This document shows positions 37,175 through 47,681 of a DNA stretch of 64,000 nt, piece by piece. The DNA lies in contig QCSA01000001.1 in assembly GCA_003211695.1 (NCBI GenBank), forward strand, positions 99,116-163,115, read 5' to 3'. The translations under genes were made by a program, and so were the position numbers. The number at the start of each line of letters is the position of its first letter. Positions within the stretch are counted from its first letter, which is position 1. The notes beneath the pieces are model-generated. The model worked only from the letters and a program-made list of their open reading frames with translations, made no database searches and was not told where the DNA came from. The stretch comes from Pelagibacteraceae bacterium AG-464-P07 (lineage in GTDB: Bacteria > Pseudomonadota > Alphaproteobacteria > Pelagibacterales > Pelagibacteraceae).

Positions 37175-38194
37175 ATGGGAAGAATAGTTATTTTTGTATT
37201 TTTTTTACTTACAATATCAGGCATCGTTTCCGCCAACGAGGTGAATATTTTTAGTGCCAGACACTACGATACTGATATTCAATTATATGAGAAATTTACT
37301 GCGAAAACAGGCATTAAGGTAAATGTAGTATCAGGAAAAGATAAAGCTCTTCAAAAAAGAATAATCGAAGAAGGTAAAGATTGTACAGGAGACCTGTACA
37401 TCACAGCTGATGCTGGAAGATTGGGTGCTTTTCAAGAGAAAGGCATGTTTCAAAAAGTAAATTCTAAAGTTTTGAAAAATCTAATTCCATCTAATTTCAG
37501 ATCTCCCTATTGGTTTGGCATAGCCAAAAGAGCAAGAGTTATTTACTACGCTACGGATAGATTAAGTAAATCAGACTTAAAAGGTTTGTCTTATGAAGAT
37601 CTTGCAGATTCTAAGTGGGAAGGCAAAGTATTAATTAGAAAGTCAAATAATGTTTATAATCAGTCTCTTGTTGCATCTTTAATTGCTAATAATGGAAAAA
37701 AGAAAACAACAGAATGGGCAAAGGGACTTGTTAGTAACATGGCAAGAAAACCAAAAGGTAATGATAGGGCTCAAATATTAGCAGTAGCAGCTGGTGAAGC
37801 AGAACTTGCAGTAGCAAATACATATTATATTGCTTTAATGTTGTCAGGAAAAAAAGGACCTGAGCAACAAGCCGCAGCTAAAAAAGTTAAACCATTTTTT
37901 CCTAATCAAGATAATAGAGGAACTCATATGAACATTAGTGGAGGAGGCGTATTAAAACACGCACCGAACAAGGCTAATGCAATTAAGTTGCTCGAGTTTT
38001 TATTAACTAAAGAAGCTCAAGAACATATCGTTAACAATACATTTGAATATCCGATAATCGAGGGTGTTCAACCAAACAAATTGATAGCTCAGTTTGGTCT
38101 TGATTTTAAACAAGATCTAAAAACTAAAGTATCAAAGTATGGAAAAAATCAAGCAGAAGCATTGAAGATAATGACCGAAGCTGATTGGGAATAA
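37175..38194 (+). CDS. fbpA: Fe(III) ABC transporter substrate-binding protein
   Basis: Signal peptide; NEVNIFSARHYDTDIQLYEKFTAKTGIKVNVVSG; downstream permease and ATPase. Confidence 0.9.
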   Translation: MGRIVIFVFFLLTISGIVSANEVNIFSARHYDTDIQLYEKFTAKTGIKVNVVSGKDKALQKRIIEEGKDCTGDLYITADAGRLGAFQEKGMFQKVNSKVLKNLIPSNFRSPYWFGIAKRARVIYYATDRLSKSDLKGLSYEDLADSKWEGKVLIRKSNNVYNQSLVASLIANNGKKKTTEWAKGLVSNMARKPKGNDRAQILAVAAGEAELAVANTYYIALMLSGKKGPEQQAAAKKVKPFFPNQDNRGTHMNISGGGVLKHAPNKANAIKLLEFLLTKEAQEHIVNNTFEYPIIEGVQPNKLIAQFGLDFKQDLKTKVSKYGKNQAEALKIMTEADWE

Positions 38195-39810
38195 ATATTA
38201 AAGTGAATGTAAAAAAAATAAATTTATGGTACATAAGTTCCCTTTTTGTGTCGTTATTAGTGATGCTACCAATAGCGACAGTTTTTTTTGGTTTTTTTGA
38301 AACAACATCAGATTATTTTTCACTATTAATAAATACATTTTTATTAAAATATATTTCTAATTCTATTCTACTTTTGGTCGGAGTATTATTTTTATCATTT
38401 TTGTTTGGAGTAGGAGCTGCATATTGTGTTTCGTTTTATGAATTTCCTGGAGTGAGTTTTTTTAAGTGGGCCCTAATATTATCATTTGCTGTACCAGCTT
38501 ATATTTATGCATATTCACTTACTGCTTTTTTTGAAAATTATGGTACCGCATTTTCAATTCTTACTTATTTATTTGGTCCTTATGAATATAATGTTTTCAT
38601 ACCCAAAGTTGATGGTTTATTTGGCTCAATAATATCTATCTCTTTTTCATTATTTGGGTACGTATACGTTTTATCAAGAGCTTCATTTTATTATCAGTCA
38701 CAGAATTTAATAGATGTAGGAAAAAATCTTGGATTATCCTCTAAAAAAACATTTTTTAAAATTATCCTGCCCTCTGCAAGACCAGCTATTGTTGTTGGTT
38801 TATCTTTAGTTGCAATGGAAACATTGTCAGATTTTGGAACAGTTTCGTTTTTTAGTATATCTACATTTACCACAGCAATTTATAATGCATGGATTTCTTT
38901 TGATGATTTAGCTTCAGCAAACCAACTTTCGTTCATACTATTACTATTTATTTTATTTTTATTTTTTGTTGAAAATTTTTCAAGAAAAAAAGCAAAATAC
39001 CATTCTCCATCGAAGGGTGGATTTGTAAATAGATCAAAAATTAAACTTATTGGTAAAAAATCATTTTATGCAACATGTTTTTGTAGCATATTATTTTTTT
39101 GCAGTTTCTTATTTCCTGTTTTACAGATGTTGTATTGGACTTTTAAATTTCCAAAATATTTACAAGACTTAAATTTTTTTAGCTTAGGAATTAATACGCT
39201 CCTACTAGTTTTTTTATCTTGTATTATGATGATTGTTTTTTCTTTTGTTTCAAACTATGGAAATAGAGTAACAAAAAGCAAATTTCTTGAAATTTTAACG
39301 ACTATTTCGATATCCGGTTATGCTATTCCAGGTGTTATATTAGCGGTAGCTTTCATTACTTTAGTTTCTTATTTAGATAGTTTGATATTTATTAATTTTA
39401 AAACAATGTTTATAGGTTCAATATTTGGTTTAGTTATTGTTTACTTTGTCAGATTTTTTGCTTTATCCTCTAATGGTATTAAATCTGGTTATGTGAAAAT
39501 TAATCAATCCATGGACGAAAGCGCTTATCTTTTAGGATATTCAAAGTTTAAAACTTTTACCAAAGTTCACATTCCATATCTCAAAAATAGCGTATTTTTG
39601 ATAAGTATTTTAATTGCAATTGAAATAATTAAAGAATTACCAATAACCTTAATTCTTCGACCATTTAATTTTGAAACTTTTGCCACGACTGCGTACATTT
39701 ACGCTTCACAAGATCTGTTAGAAGCTGCAGCTGCACCTTCTCTGTTTCTCATTTTAATTGCTAGTGTATTTATTTTATTTGTTTCGAAATATATATTATC
39801 TGAAAATTAA
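38185..39810 (+). CDS. fbpB: Fe(III) ABC transporter permease (fused two-domain)
   Basis: About 12 TM segments, two EAA-like loops; directly follows fbpA. Confidence 0.88.
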   Translation: MGINIKVNVKKINLWYISSLFVSLLVMLPIATVFFGFFETTSDYFSLLINTFLLKYISNSILLLVGVLFLSFLFGVGAAYCVSFYEFPGVSFFKWALILSFAVPAYIYAYSLTAFFENYGTAFSILTYLFGPYEYNVFIPKVDGLFGSIISISFSLFGYVYVLSRASFYYQSQNLIDVGKNLGLSSKKTFFKIILPSARPAIVVGLSLVAMETLSDFGTVSFFSISTFTTAIYNAWISFDDLASANQLSFILLLFILFLFFVENFSRKKAKYHSPSKGGFVNRSKIKLIGKKSFYATCFCSILFFCSFLFPVLQMLYWTFKFPKYLQDLNFFSLGINTLLLVFLSCIMMIVFSFVSNYGNRVTKSKFLEILTTISISGYAIPGVILAVAFITLVSYLDSLIFINFKTMFIGSIFGLVIVYFVRFFALSSNGIKSGYVKINQSMDESAYLLGYSKFKTFTKVHIPYLKNSVFLISILIAIEIIKELPITLILRPFNFETFATTAYIYASQDLLEAAAAPSLFLILIASVFILFVSKYILSEN

Positions 39811-39818
39811 TAAATTAT

Positions 39819-40877
39819 ATGAATAATAACTTTTTAGAAATTCAAGATGTAACTTTTGCTGCAAGCAAGAAAAATAAAGTTAATAATGTTACCTTTGGTG
39901 TAGAAAAAGAAGGTGAAATTATTTGTTTATTGGGGCCTTCAGGAATAGGTAAAACTACAATACTTAGATCTATTGCGGGTTTAGAAAAAATTCAATCTGG
40001 AAAAATTATTTTAAAGGATAAAATTGTTTCATCATCTACTTTTCATATGGAACCAGAAAAAAGAAATATAGCACTTTCTTTTCAAGAAAATTGTTTGTTT
40101 CCACATTACAATGTCATAGATAATATTAAATTTGGTGCAGATAGAAACAAAAACAAAAAATTTAACTTTTCAGTATATGATTTTATTAATTTATTACGTT
40201 TAGAAGAAATTCAACAAAAATATCCACACGAAATTAGTGCAGGGGAGGCCCAAAGGGTTTCTTTAGCACGTTCTCTAATGTCCAAACCAGATTTGCTTCT
40301 CTTAGATGAACCATTTTCTAATATAGATCAAAGTTTAAAGGAAGAATTGCAATTGAAAATTAAGAAAATTTTGAATGAAGTTAATATTACAACGATAATA
40401 GTTACTCATGATTCTTACGAAGCTTTTTATATGGGAAATAAATGTGGCATTATTCTTGACCAATCTTTAAAACAATTTGATATCCCTTATAACATCTATC
40501 ACTATCCAAATTCAGTAGAAGTAGTCAATTTTTTAAACAGAGGAATTTTAATAGAAGCTAAGATAACAGGAGAAGATAGTTTAGAAAATACAGAATTGGG
40601 AACAATAAAAGGTAATTTTATTAAAAAGCAATCTCTTGGTTCTTCAGTTCAACTTTTAATTCAACCAGAAGATTTAGAGCATGATGATAAAAGTAATTTA
40701 AAGTTAGAAGTAGTGGATAGAAAATTTAGAGGAACAAATTTTATATATACACTTAAAACAATGAACAACCAGCTTATTCCAGTATTTGTTCACTCTCATC
40801 ACGAACATCAACATAAAATAAAAGATAAATTTGGAATTAAAAAACCGATCTATATTGATCATTTAGTTTGCTTTTAG
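39819..40877 (+). CDS. fbpC: Fe(III) ABC transporter ATP-binding protein
   Basis: GPSGIGKTT, ISAGEAQRVSLARSLMSKPDLLLLDEPFSNID. Confidence 0.88.
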   Translation: MNNNFLEIQDVTFAASKKNKVNNVTFGVEKEGEIICLLGPSGIGKTTILRSIAGLEKIQSGKIILKDKIVSSSTFHMEPEKRNIALSFQENCLFPHYNVIDNIKFGADRNKNKKFNFSVYDFINLLRLEEIQQKYPHEISAGEAQRVSLARSLMSKPDLLLLDEPFSNIDQSLKEELQLKIKKILNEVNITTIIVTHDSYEAFYMGNKCGIILDQSLKQFDIPYNIYHYPNSVEVVNFLNRGILIEAKITGEDSLENTELGTIKGNFIKKQSLGSSVQLLIQPEDLEHDDKSNLKLEVVDRKFRGTNFIYTLKTMNNQLIPVFVHSHHEHQHKIKDKFGIKKPIYIDHLVCF

Positions 40878-40910
40878 AATAATGTCATTATATTTTTTAA
40901 TATAAAAAAT

Positions 40911-40974
40911 TGGGGGTGTCTTTATAGACTGAGATTAAACCCTTTGAACCTGACCGGTAATTCAGTAAGGAAAA
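40911..40974 (+). ncRNA. TPP (THI-box) riboswitch
   Basis: gggggtgtc...gactgagattaaaccctttgaacctgaccggtaattcagtaagga; canonical CTGAGA and ACCCTTTGAACCTGA blocks ending directly at the start codon. Confidence 0.93.
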
Positions 40975-40975
40975 A

Positions 40976-42433
40976 ATGATAAATCAAGTTTATTTCTTAG
41001 ATCAGAATGTAGCACTTGTAGTAACAATTTTAATAAGTGTTATTTTTGTAACAATAGGAATTTTATATTCTGCAAAACATCAAGGTTTACAAAACTATCT
41101 TACAGCAAATAGAAACATTGGCCTACTATCCTTAACTACAAGTTTGGTTGCTTCTGCCTTAGGTGCTTGGATTCTTTTTGGTCCATCTTCCGCAGCAACT
41201 TGGGGAGGAATAGGATCGGTAATAGGTTATTCATTGGGTACTGCTTTTCCAATGATTGCACTTATTTTTTTTGGACCAAAACTAAGAAAATTTTTTCCTA
41301 AAGGAAAAACTCTTACAGAATTTGTTCAGCACAAATTTGGAAAGAAATTATTTAAATTAATTTTAGTTTTAATGATTTTTTATATGTTTATATTTTTATG
41401 CGCTGAAGTAACAGCAATTTCTACATTGATAAATTATATTTCGGGAACATCATTGTGGATTACTTCATTATTAGTAATAGTCGCGACATTAACCTATACA
41501 CTTTATGGAGGGTTAAGAGCCTCAATTTTAACAGATAGTTTTCAGTTTTTTATTGTTCTCATTTTTTTATTCATCTGTTTAATTTACATTTTTTCTTTAA
41601 ATGACAATGAAATTTCTTTAGAACTTATTAAAAATAACTCCAGTCATTTAATTAGTAGTAAATATTTACCAAACTACACTGCAGGTTTAACTTTTTTTGT
41701 TGCAGTTGCTGCCACTAATCTTTTTCATCAAGGTAACTGGCAAAGAGTTTTTGCAGCTAAAAATGAAAAAATATTAAAACAAAGTCTTTGGCTATCTTTT
41801 TTTATTATTATACCAATCGTTTTTTTTATGGGTGTCTGTGGATTAATTGCTATATCACTAGATAGCAAGGTGAATCCAGATCTTGCTTTTTTTTCAATTC
41901 TTTTAAAACAAAACATTCCTTTGTTATCTGTATTAATTATTATTATGGCCTTATCATTGACCATCAGTACAGTAGATACATTAGTCAATGCTATATCAAG
42001 CTTAATTATAGTAGAGGGAAAATATTTTTTTGTTGATTACAAAAATAAGAATTTTTTAAAATTATCAAAAACTTTTATAATTATATTATCTTTTATTTCG
42101 TTCATTATAGCTTCAAAGGGTTTTGGTATTTTATACTTATTTTTATTAGCAGATCTTTTTTGCTGTGCAGCAGTTTTTACCGTTTTTTTTGGTTTTTATA
42201 AAAAGAAAATTAAAGAAACAAATGCACTTATATCAATTTTAGTAGGACTATCATTAGGTTTAGTCGTATTTCCTAATACTGATTTCTCTCAAAGTATTTT
42301 GGTAGGAATTTTATTGCCAAAGGATCTATTTCCTCAAATTATAACCAATTACTTATTATTCTGGTCATTTTTGCTAGCAACTCTTTCTCCAGTAATTGCT
42401 ATAATTAGTTATGATTCCTTTAAAAGACGATAA
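40976..42433 (+). CDS. thiV: Sodium:solute symporter-family transporter under TPP riboswitch (ThiV-like, candidate thiamine-precursor uptake)
   Basis: SSS-family multi-TM protein immediately downstream of TPP riboswitch. Confidence 0.8.
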   Translation: MINQVYFLDQNVALVVTILISVIFVTIGILYSAKHQGLQNYLTANRNIGLLSLTTSLVASALGAWILFGPSSAATWGGIGSVIGYSLGTAFPMIALIFFGPKLRKFFPKGKTLTEFVQHKFGKKLFKLILVLMIFYMFIFLCAEVTAISTLINYISGTSLWITSLLVIVATLTYTLYGGLRASILTDSFQFFIVLIFLFICLIYIFSLNDNEISLELIKNNSSHLISSKYLPNYTAGLTFFVAVAATNLFHQGNWQRVFAAKNEKILKQSLWLSFFIIIPIVFFMGVCGLIAISLDSKVNPDLAFFSILLKQNIPLLSVLIIIMALSLTISTVDTLVNAISSLIIVEGKYFFVDYKNKNFLKLSKTFIIILSFISFIIASKGFGILYLFLLADLFCCAAVFTVFFGFYKKKIKETNALISILVGLSLGLVVFPNTDFSQSILVGILLPKDLFPQIITNYLLFWSFLLATLSPVIAIISYDSFKRR

Positions 42434-43115
42434 CCCTACCGAAGGTAAACCTATCGTTACTTATTTTTTAATAGGTTTATGTGTTCTAGTTTTTCTAATG
42501 GAGCTTGGGTCACAATCCTACAGAACGGGTGAGCTATTTTATTCTTACGGACTAATCCCATCAGTTTTAATGGGACACAATCAATTGCCCCAAGATCTTT
42601 ATGTGTTACCAGCTTATTTAACAATTTTTTCATCTATGTTTATGCATGGCGGTTTTATGCATTTAATAGGGAATATGCTGTATATGTGGATCTTCGCAGA
42701 CAATATTGAAGATGCGCTTGGTCAAAAAAAATTTATAATTTTTTATTTATTATCAGGAGTTGGGGCAGCCATGGCTCAAGTATTAATGGATACAAGTTCC
42801 CAAGTTCCAATGGTTGGTGCTAGCGGTGCAATAGGAGGAGTATTGGGTGCATACTTGATTAATCATCCAAACGCCAAGGTGCTTGTTTTAATTCCTTTTG
42901 GTTTTTTTAGTCAGTTAATTAAGATAAAAGCCCTGTATGTTTTGGGTTTTTGGTTTGTTTTACAATTTATTAATTCAAGCATGATGTCCTCGCAAGGAGG
43001 TGGTGTAGCCTATGCTGCTCATATTGGAGGTTTTGCTTCTGGAATAATTTTGATATTATTTTTTAATAAAACAGCAAAAAGAAAAACGAAAATTATGAAA
43101 GGACCTTGGAGTTAA
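42411..43115 (+). CDS. Rhomboid-family intramembrane serine protease
   Basis: MFMHGGFMHLIGNMLYMWIFADNIED, GASGAIGGVLGAYL, AAHIGGFASG. Confidence 0.93.
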   Translation: MIPLKDDNPTEGKPIVTYFLIGLCVLVFLMELGSQSYRTGELFYSYGLIPSVLMGHNQLPQDLYVLPAYLTIFSSMFMHGGFMHLIGNMLYMWIFADNIEDALGQKKFIIFYLLSGVGAAMAQVLMDTSSQVPMVGASGAIGGVLGAYLINHPNAKVLVLIPFGFFSQLIKIKALYVLGFWFVLQFINSSMMSSQGGGVAYAAHIGGFASGIILILFFNKTAKRKTKIMKGPWS

Positions 43116-44221
43116 TGAACTATTTAATACCATTTATCATTTTAATTACTGTTGTCGTATTTATTCATGAATACGGTCACTATTATTTTGCAAAAAAATA
43201 TAATGTTGGAGTAACTGACTTTTCAATTGGTTTTGGAAAAGAAATTTTTGGCTGGAATGATAAATCTGGTACTAGGTGGAAAATTTGCTGGATACCGCTT
43301 GGTGGATATGTAAAATTTTTTGGTGATCGAAATGTATTTAGTCAATCAGAACAAAACGAGATTTTAAAAGAATATAATACAGCAGATCAAAAAAAACTTT
43401 TTATTTTAAAACCATTATACCAAAGATCTTTAATTGTTGCGGCAGGACCTATTGCCAACTTTATTTTAGCACTATTGATTTTCATTTTTATTTACATGTT
43501 TGTAGGCAAAGACATGACTCCTGCGATTGTAAATGAAGTTCAAAAAGATAGTCCAGCGTATATCTCTGGAATTAAAAAAAATGATCGAATTATTTCGATT
43601 GATAATAATAAAGTTAATAGTATTTTAGAGGTATCAACTTTTATTTCTACATCTACTTCGGAAATTATAGAGTTTTTCATTTTAAGAAATGACCAGGAAT
43701 TAATTTTCAATATTAAACCGGATTTAGTTGAAAGTGAAGACCAATTAGGAAATAAAATTAAAAAAAGAATGATTGGAATAAAACTTGGTCCATTTAATAA
43801 TGAATTTAACAATGTAAAGTTAGGACCAACAAAAGCTATATTTTATTCTGTAAAAGAGGTGTGGTTTGTAAGTATAACTTCTCTAAAATATATAGGAAGC
43901 ATGATAACTGGTTCAGGAGATTCTTCTCAATTAGGAGGGCCAATTAGAATAGCGAAAATCACCGGACAAGTTGCTGAATATGGTATAATTCCTTTTTTAA
44001 GTGTAATGGCTTATATATCAATAAGCCTAGGTTTGATTAATCTATTTCCTATTCCAATGTTAGACGGAGGTCATCTAATGTTTTACTTATTTGAGAAACT
44101 ATTAGGTCGTCCTTTACAGCAAAAAACACAAGAAGGATTCTTTCGAATCGGTTTATTTTTGCTATTTTCATTAATGTTTTTTGCAACTTTTAATGATTTG
44201 AAATATCTTGGGTTATTTTAA
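43106..44221 (+). CDS. rseP: RseP/M50-family site-2 metalloprotease
   Basis: HEYGHYYFAKKYNVGVTDFSIGFG (HExxH), PDZ-like segment, NLFPIPMLDGGHLMFYLFE. Confidence 0.92.
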   Translation: MELMNYLIPFIILITVVVFIHEYGHYYFAKKYNVGVTDFSIGFGKEIFGWNDKSGTRWKICWIPLGGYVKFFGDRNVFSQSEQNEILKEYNTADQKKLFILKPLYQRSLIVAAGPIANFILALLIFIFIYMFVGKDMTPAIVNEVQKDSPAYISGIKKNDRIISIDNNKVNSILEVSTFISTSTSEIIEFFILRNDQELIFNIKPDLVESEDQLGNKIKKRMIGIKLGPFNNEFNNVKLGPTKAIFYSVKEVWFVSITSLKYIGSMITGSGDSSQLGGPIRIAKITGQVAEYGIIPFLSVMAYISISLGLINLFPIPMLDGGHLMFYLFEKLLGRPLQQKTQEGFFRIGLFLLFSLMFFATFNDLKYLGLF

Positions 44222-44375
44222 ATAAAAGATTTAACTTTCAAAAAAAACAATAAAAATAAGGGTTTTTTTGATAAATCCAAATATTGTATGTATTATTATA
44301 AAATACACTAAAAAAACCATTGATTTCCTGAGTTTTTATGACAAGAGTAAATATACCAATAAAAATGAGGCTAAT

Positions 44376-44651
44376 ATGAATAAAAAACAGTTAATTAACA
44401 AAATAGCTACGACGCTAAACCAAAGCAAAGCGGATGCTGAAAGGACTTTTGATAGTATACTCAACTTGATCCTGGATAGTCTAAAAAATGATGAGCAAGT
44501 TAAAATAGCTGGTTTTGGTACTTACAAAGTTGCAAAAAGAAAGGCAAGGATTGGTAGAAATCCAAGAACTGGCGAACAAATTCAAATTGCAGCTTCACAA
44601 AAAGTCAAGTTTTTGCCTGCTAAAGCATTAAAAGAAATGTTCAATAAATAA
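44376..44651 (+). CDS. HU-family nucleoid protein
   Basis: MNKKQLINKIATTLNQSKADAERTFDSIL, VKIAGFGTYKVAKRKARIGRNPRTGEQIQIAASQKVKFLPAKALK; internal start preferred over ORF start 44268. Confidence 0.93.
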   Translation: MNKKQLINKIATTLNQSKADAERTFDSILNLILDSLKNDEQVKIAGFGTYKVAKRKARIGRNPRTGEQIQIAASQKVKFLPAKALKEMFNK

Positions 44652-44658
44652 GTTTATT

Positions 44659-44694
44659 AAAACAGCCTTTAATAAATAATTTAAAGGCTGTTTT
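44659..44694 (+). terminator. Rho-independent terminator after HU gene
   Basis: aaaacagcctttaa-taaataat-ttaaaggctgtttt, 14-bp stem. Confidence 0.85.
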
Positions 44695-44801
44695 ACATTT
44701 CTAAAAAAGTGGGTTATTTTTTAAAAGTAACTTCCATAAGCAGAGTTGTTTATAGTGACAAATAATCCTTAATATAAAATTTAGTTTATTGAAATTATTA
44801 A

Positions 44802-45851
44802 TCAGTTTTCATTTTCTTCCCATATCTTTTTCCATCTAAAGTTGGGGGGAAGACCATAAACTGAGTTAATATTGGTGCAATGCATTGTCAATGAAGGAAT
44901 AGGTGATAAACAATATTCATTTTCATAAATTTTATGCAAAGCTTTTTCCATAGGATGATGTCTTAAAGTGCACATTAATTTTAATTCATCCCAATATTTA
45001 AGAATCATTTGTCTACTTGTCATAAAGGTAATCAGAGACTCATTTACAGTTCTCCAGTGTCTTTTCGATCCAATAAATATTTTAGAATTTTCCACTTTAT
45101 TATATAAATAAGGATAATCAGCAGGACATAAAAAAAGCTCTTTATTTAACTGGGAAGAAATTCTTTCATAAGTAAAAAGCATTTCTTTAATAGCTTCCCT
45201 CTCATGAATATAATCGTCTTCAAGAAAATAAACCAAATCTTTTGCTTTTTCTTTAGTTAAAAGAAGAGATTTATAAATATTCATCATATTTGAAATCATA
45301 TTATCTGAAATAGGATTGTTATATTCATCTTTTTTATTAATATTATTTATAATTTCAGTTTCATCTAAATTAATTATTAATGTTTTAAATTTTGCTTTAT
45401 TTAAACAACTTTTAATTTTTTGCAGAGTCTCAATTTCAGAATTATGATCTGTAATAATCAAATTTATATCCAAATAATTAAATTCTTTTAAAGCTTCATT
45501 ACAAGAATGAATCACAGAATTTATCGTTCTTAATGTGTATTCACTTTTTGGAAATTCGAAAATTCTTTTTTTATTCTGATCTAGCAAATTCAGGCTTTTT
45601 TTGATTTTAGTACTGGTATATGATCTTACAATTATAGTTAATCCTGAAATTTTTCTAACAACATCAAGCTTTCCGAGAGGTATAGAAACTGAAGATGTCC
45701 CGGGTTGACTTAAATTTTGAAAAATAGTCTTATTTTGAGTCGGTATGGTTAAGCTGCTCTGATCAATAATTTCATAACCGACTAATCTTGCTAATTTAAT
45801 GAATAATCTCTTTACTAACTTTTTTTTTTTACTTTTATTATTTTGTTTCAT
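44802..45851 (-). CDS. Putative glycosyltransferase-like protein
   Basis: 349-aa ORF with GT-A-like text LINLIITDHNSEIETLQKIK-type segment and FLEDDYIHEREAIKEML. Confidence 0.5.
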   Translation of the reverse strand: MKQNNKSKKKKLVKRLFIKLARLVGYEIIDQSSLTIPTQNKTIFQNLSQPGTSSVSIPLGKLDVVRKISGLTIIVRSYTSTKIKKSLNLLDQNKKRIFEFPKSEYTLRTINSVIHSCNEALKEFNYLDINLIITDHNSEIETLQKIKSCLNKAKFKTLIINLDETEIINNINKKDEYNNPISDNMISNMMNIYKSLLLTKEKAKDLVYFLEDDYIHEREAIKEMLFTYERISSQLNKELFLCPADYPYLYNKVENSKIFIGSKRHWRTVNESLITFMTSRQMILKYWDELKLMCTLRHHPMEKALHKIYENEYCLSPIPSLTMHCTNINSVYGLPPNFRWKKIWEENEN

Positions 45852-45869
45852 TTATAAAAATAAACTAGT

Positions 45870-46460
45870 TCAATTTTTTTGAGCCTCTTTTAAAACAAAT
45901 TCTAGACGATCCTGTCCCCAAAAGATTTTGTTGTTTATTATAAAAGAGGGGGCTCCAAACACTCCTTTTAAAAAAGCATCCTTAGTTCTCATTTTTAATT
46001 CTTTTTTAATCCCTTGTTTAGATATTTCTAATTTAAAAGTTTCCGAATTATAATTTAAATCTTCTAAGATCTTATCAACTATCTTTTGATCATTTAAGTT
46101 TAATCCATCTTTCCAACAAACTTCAAAAAATTTATCTATATATGATTTTGCTTTATTTTTCTTTTCAGCCACTAACACTCCTCTCATTAAGTTTAAAGAT
46201 TGTATGGGAAAGTAAGAGTTAAACTTGAATTTGAAATTAAATTTTTCTGCAAATAATTTACAGTCCTTAATTATAAACTTAGCTTTTACTGGAATAAAAG
46301 CTGGAGCCTTAATTTCTGCAAGATTTAGTAATTCACTCAATAAGATAGGCATATAATTTATCTTAATTTTATATTGGTATTCAATATTTCTAATTTGTTT
46401 ATGAGCCAAATAGGAATAAGGACTTATGAAATCAAAAAAAAAATCAAACGACTTAATCAT
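45870..46460 (-). CDS. DsbA-fold 2-hydroxychromene-2-carboxylate isomerase-like protein
   Basis: FFFDFISPYSYLAHKQI, LNLMRGVLVAEK, GVFGAPSFIINNKIFWGQDRLEFV. Confidence 0.85.
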   Translation of the reverse strand: MIKSFDFFFDFISPYSYLAHKQIRNIEYQYKIKINYMPILLSELLNLAEIKAPAFIPVKAKFIIKDCKLFAEKFNFKFKFNSYFPIQSLNLMRGVLVAEKKNKAKSYIDKFFEVCWKDGLNLNDQKIVDKILEDLNYNSETFKLEISKQGIKKELKMRTKDAFLKGVFGAPSFIINNKIFWGQDRLEFVLKEAQKN

Positions 46461-46926
46461 GCAAAGAAATTTTTTTTGAATAAAAGATTCTGATAAACCA
46501 GTATAAAACTAAACCCAATGGACCAGTAAAATAAATTGAAATTAAAGAAATCCCAGACAAAAATTTTGGAACACTGTACCGCAATGCGTCCCTAGATGCC
46601 CAAGAACCTAAAAATAAGCCTATACCTAAAAAATGTATCCAAAAAATTAATAAAAGAATATCATTTGCAAATAATGAATGAAGATTTTCTATTCCCAAAT
46701 ATAAATCAAAACTTTCAAAAATATTTTCACCATTAATTATTAGTTGATAGATCATATAAACATATATTAATGAAAATATTATTGGTAAAAATATTGAACT
46801 AATAAAAATTAGACTTACCCTTGAGTTTGGAAAAAAAATTAATGTTAACCAAAAAGGCAATACTCCAAAACTAAGCCAAAGATAAATAATTTCAGGGCCA
46901 AAATAATTTTGTAAATTTATAAGCAT
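46453..46926 (-). CDS. ABA4-like/DUF4281 family membrane protein
   Basis: Multi-TM with WIHFLGIGLFLGSWASRDALRY and FTGPLGLVLYWFIR. Confidence 0.7.
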   Translation of the reverse strand: MLINLQNYFGPEIIYLWLSFGVLPFWLTLIFFPNSRVSLIFISSIFLPIIFSLIYVYMIYQLIINGENIFESFDLYLGIENLHSLFANDILLLIFWIHFLGIGLFLGSWASRDALRYSVPKFLSGISLISIYFTGPLGLVLYWFIRIFYSKKISLHD

Positions 46927-46965
46927 GAATAATTTGTTATATTTTGTATTATAGTATATTTAGTT

Positions 46966-47526
46966 ATGATTCCCAGAAAAAGCAAAAAAAATCTTGAAGC
47001 AACCATAGAAGAAATAAGAAAATTTTCATTTTCTTACTTAGAGAAGTATGCTCCGTCCAGACAACAACTTAGAACTTATTTGTTAAAGAAATTTTTTAAC
47101 TCTCCAAATTTTTATGTTGCAAAAAGTGAATTATTAACTTTGATAGATTTAGTTGTTTCTGATTTAGAAAAGCGTAAATTTATAAATGATAAATTTTATT
47201 CGCAATTAAAAACAAAAAAATTTCTAAAAAAAGGTTACTCATTAAATAAAATTCGAAACTATTTAATTAATAAAGGCATTAATGAAGAATATATAAAAGA
47301 TAGTATTACAAAAATAAACTTAGATGAAATTGATCAAGATTTTTTTTCAGCAATTAAAACTTGTAAAAAAAGAAGAATTGGACCAAATAGGGAAGAAGAT
47401 AATCGTATTATTTTTTATAAAAAAGACATGTCAATTTTAGCCAGGTCAGGTTTTAACTACGAAACGTCAAAAAAAGTATTAGATTTATCAAAAAAAGACT
47501 ATGAAAAATTACTTAAGTTGTTCTAA
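46966..47526 (+). CDS. recX: RecX-family regulatory protein
   Basis: YAPSRQQLRTYLLKKF, FINDKFYSQLKTKKFLKKGYSLNKIRNYLINKGI. Confidence 0.75.
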   Translation: MIPRKSKKNLEATIEEIRKFSFSYLEKYAPSRQQLRTYLLKKFFNSPNFYVAKSELLTLIDLVVSDLEKRKFINDKFYSQLKTKKFLKKGYSLNKIRNYLINKGINEEYIKDSITKINLDEIDQDFFSAIKTCKKRRIGPNREEDNRIIFYKKDMSILARSGFNYETSKKVLDLSKKDYEKLLKLF

Positions 47527-47654
47527 CGCTTTTTTTTTGTTTTTTCTTGTAAGTAAAAATTAATTCTTTTTTTAATTTGATTTCTAACATAAGCAAATAA
47601 TAATAAGCCAAAAATTGAAACTGAAACAATAATTATCAAAATTTTTTGAATCAT
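47523..47654 (-). CDS. Small single-TM protein (43 aa), not in supplied ORF track
   Basis: MIQKILIIIVSVSIFGLLLFAYVRNQIKKRINFYLQEKTKKKR*; stop overlaps convergent recX stop. Confidence 0.45.
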   Translation of the reverse strand: MIQKILIIIVSVSIFGLLLFAYVRNQIKKRINFYLQEKTKKKR

Positions 47655-47681
47655 TATTTTTTATTATATTTATAAATTAAA

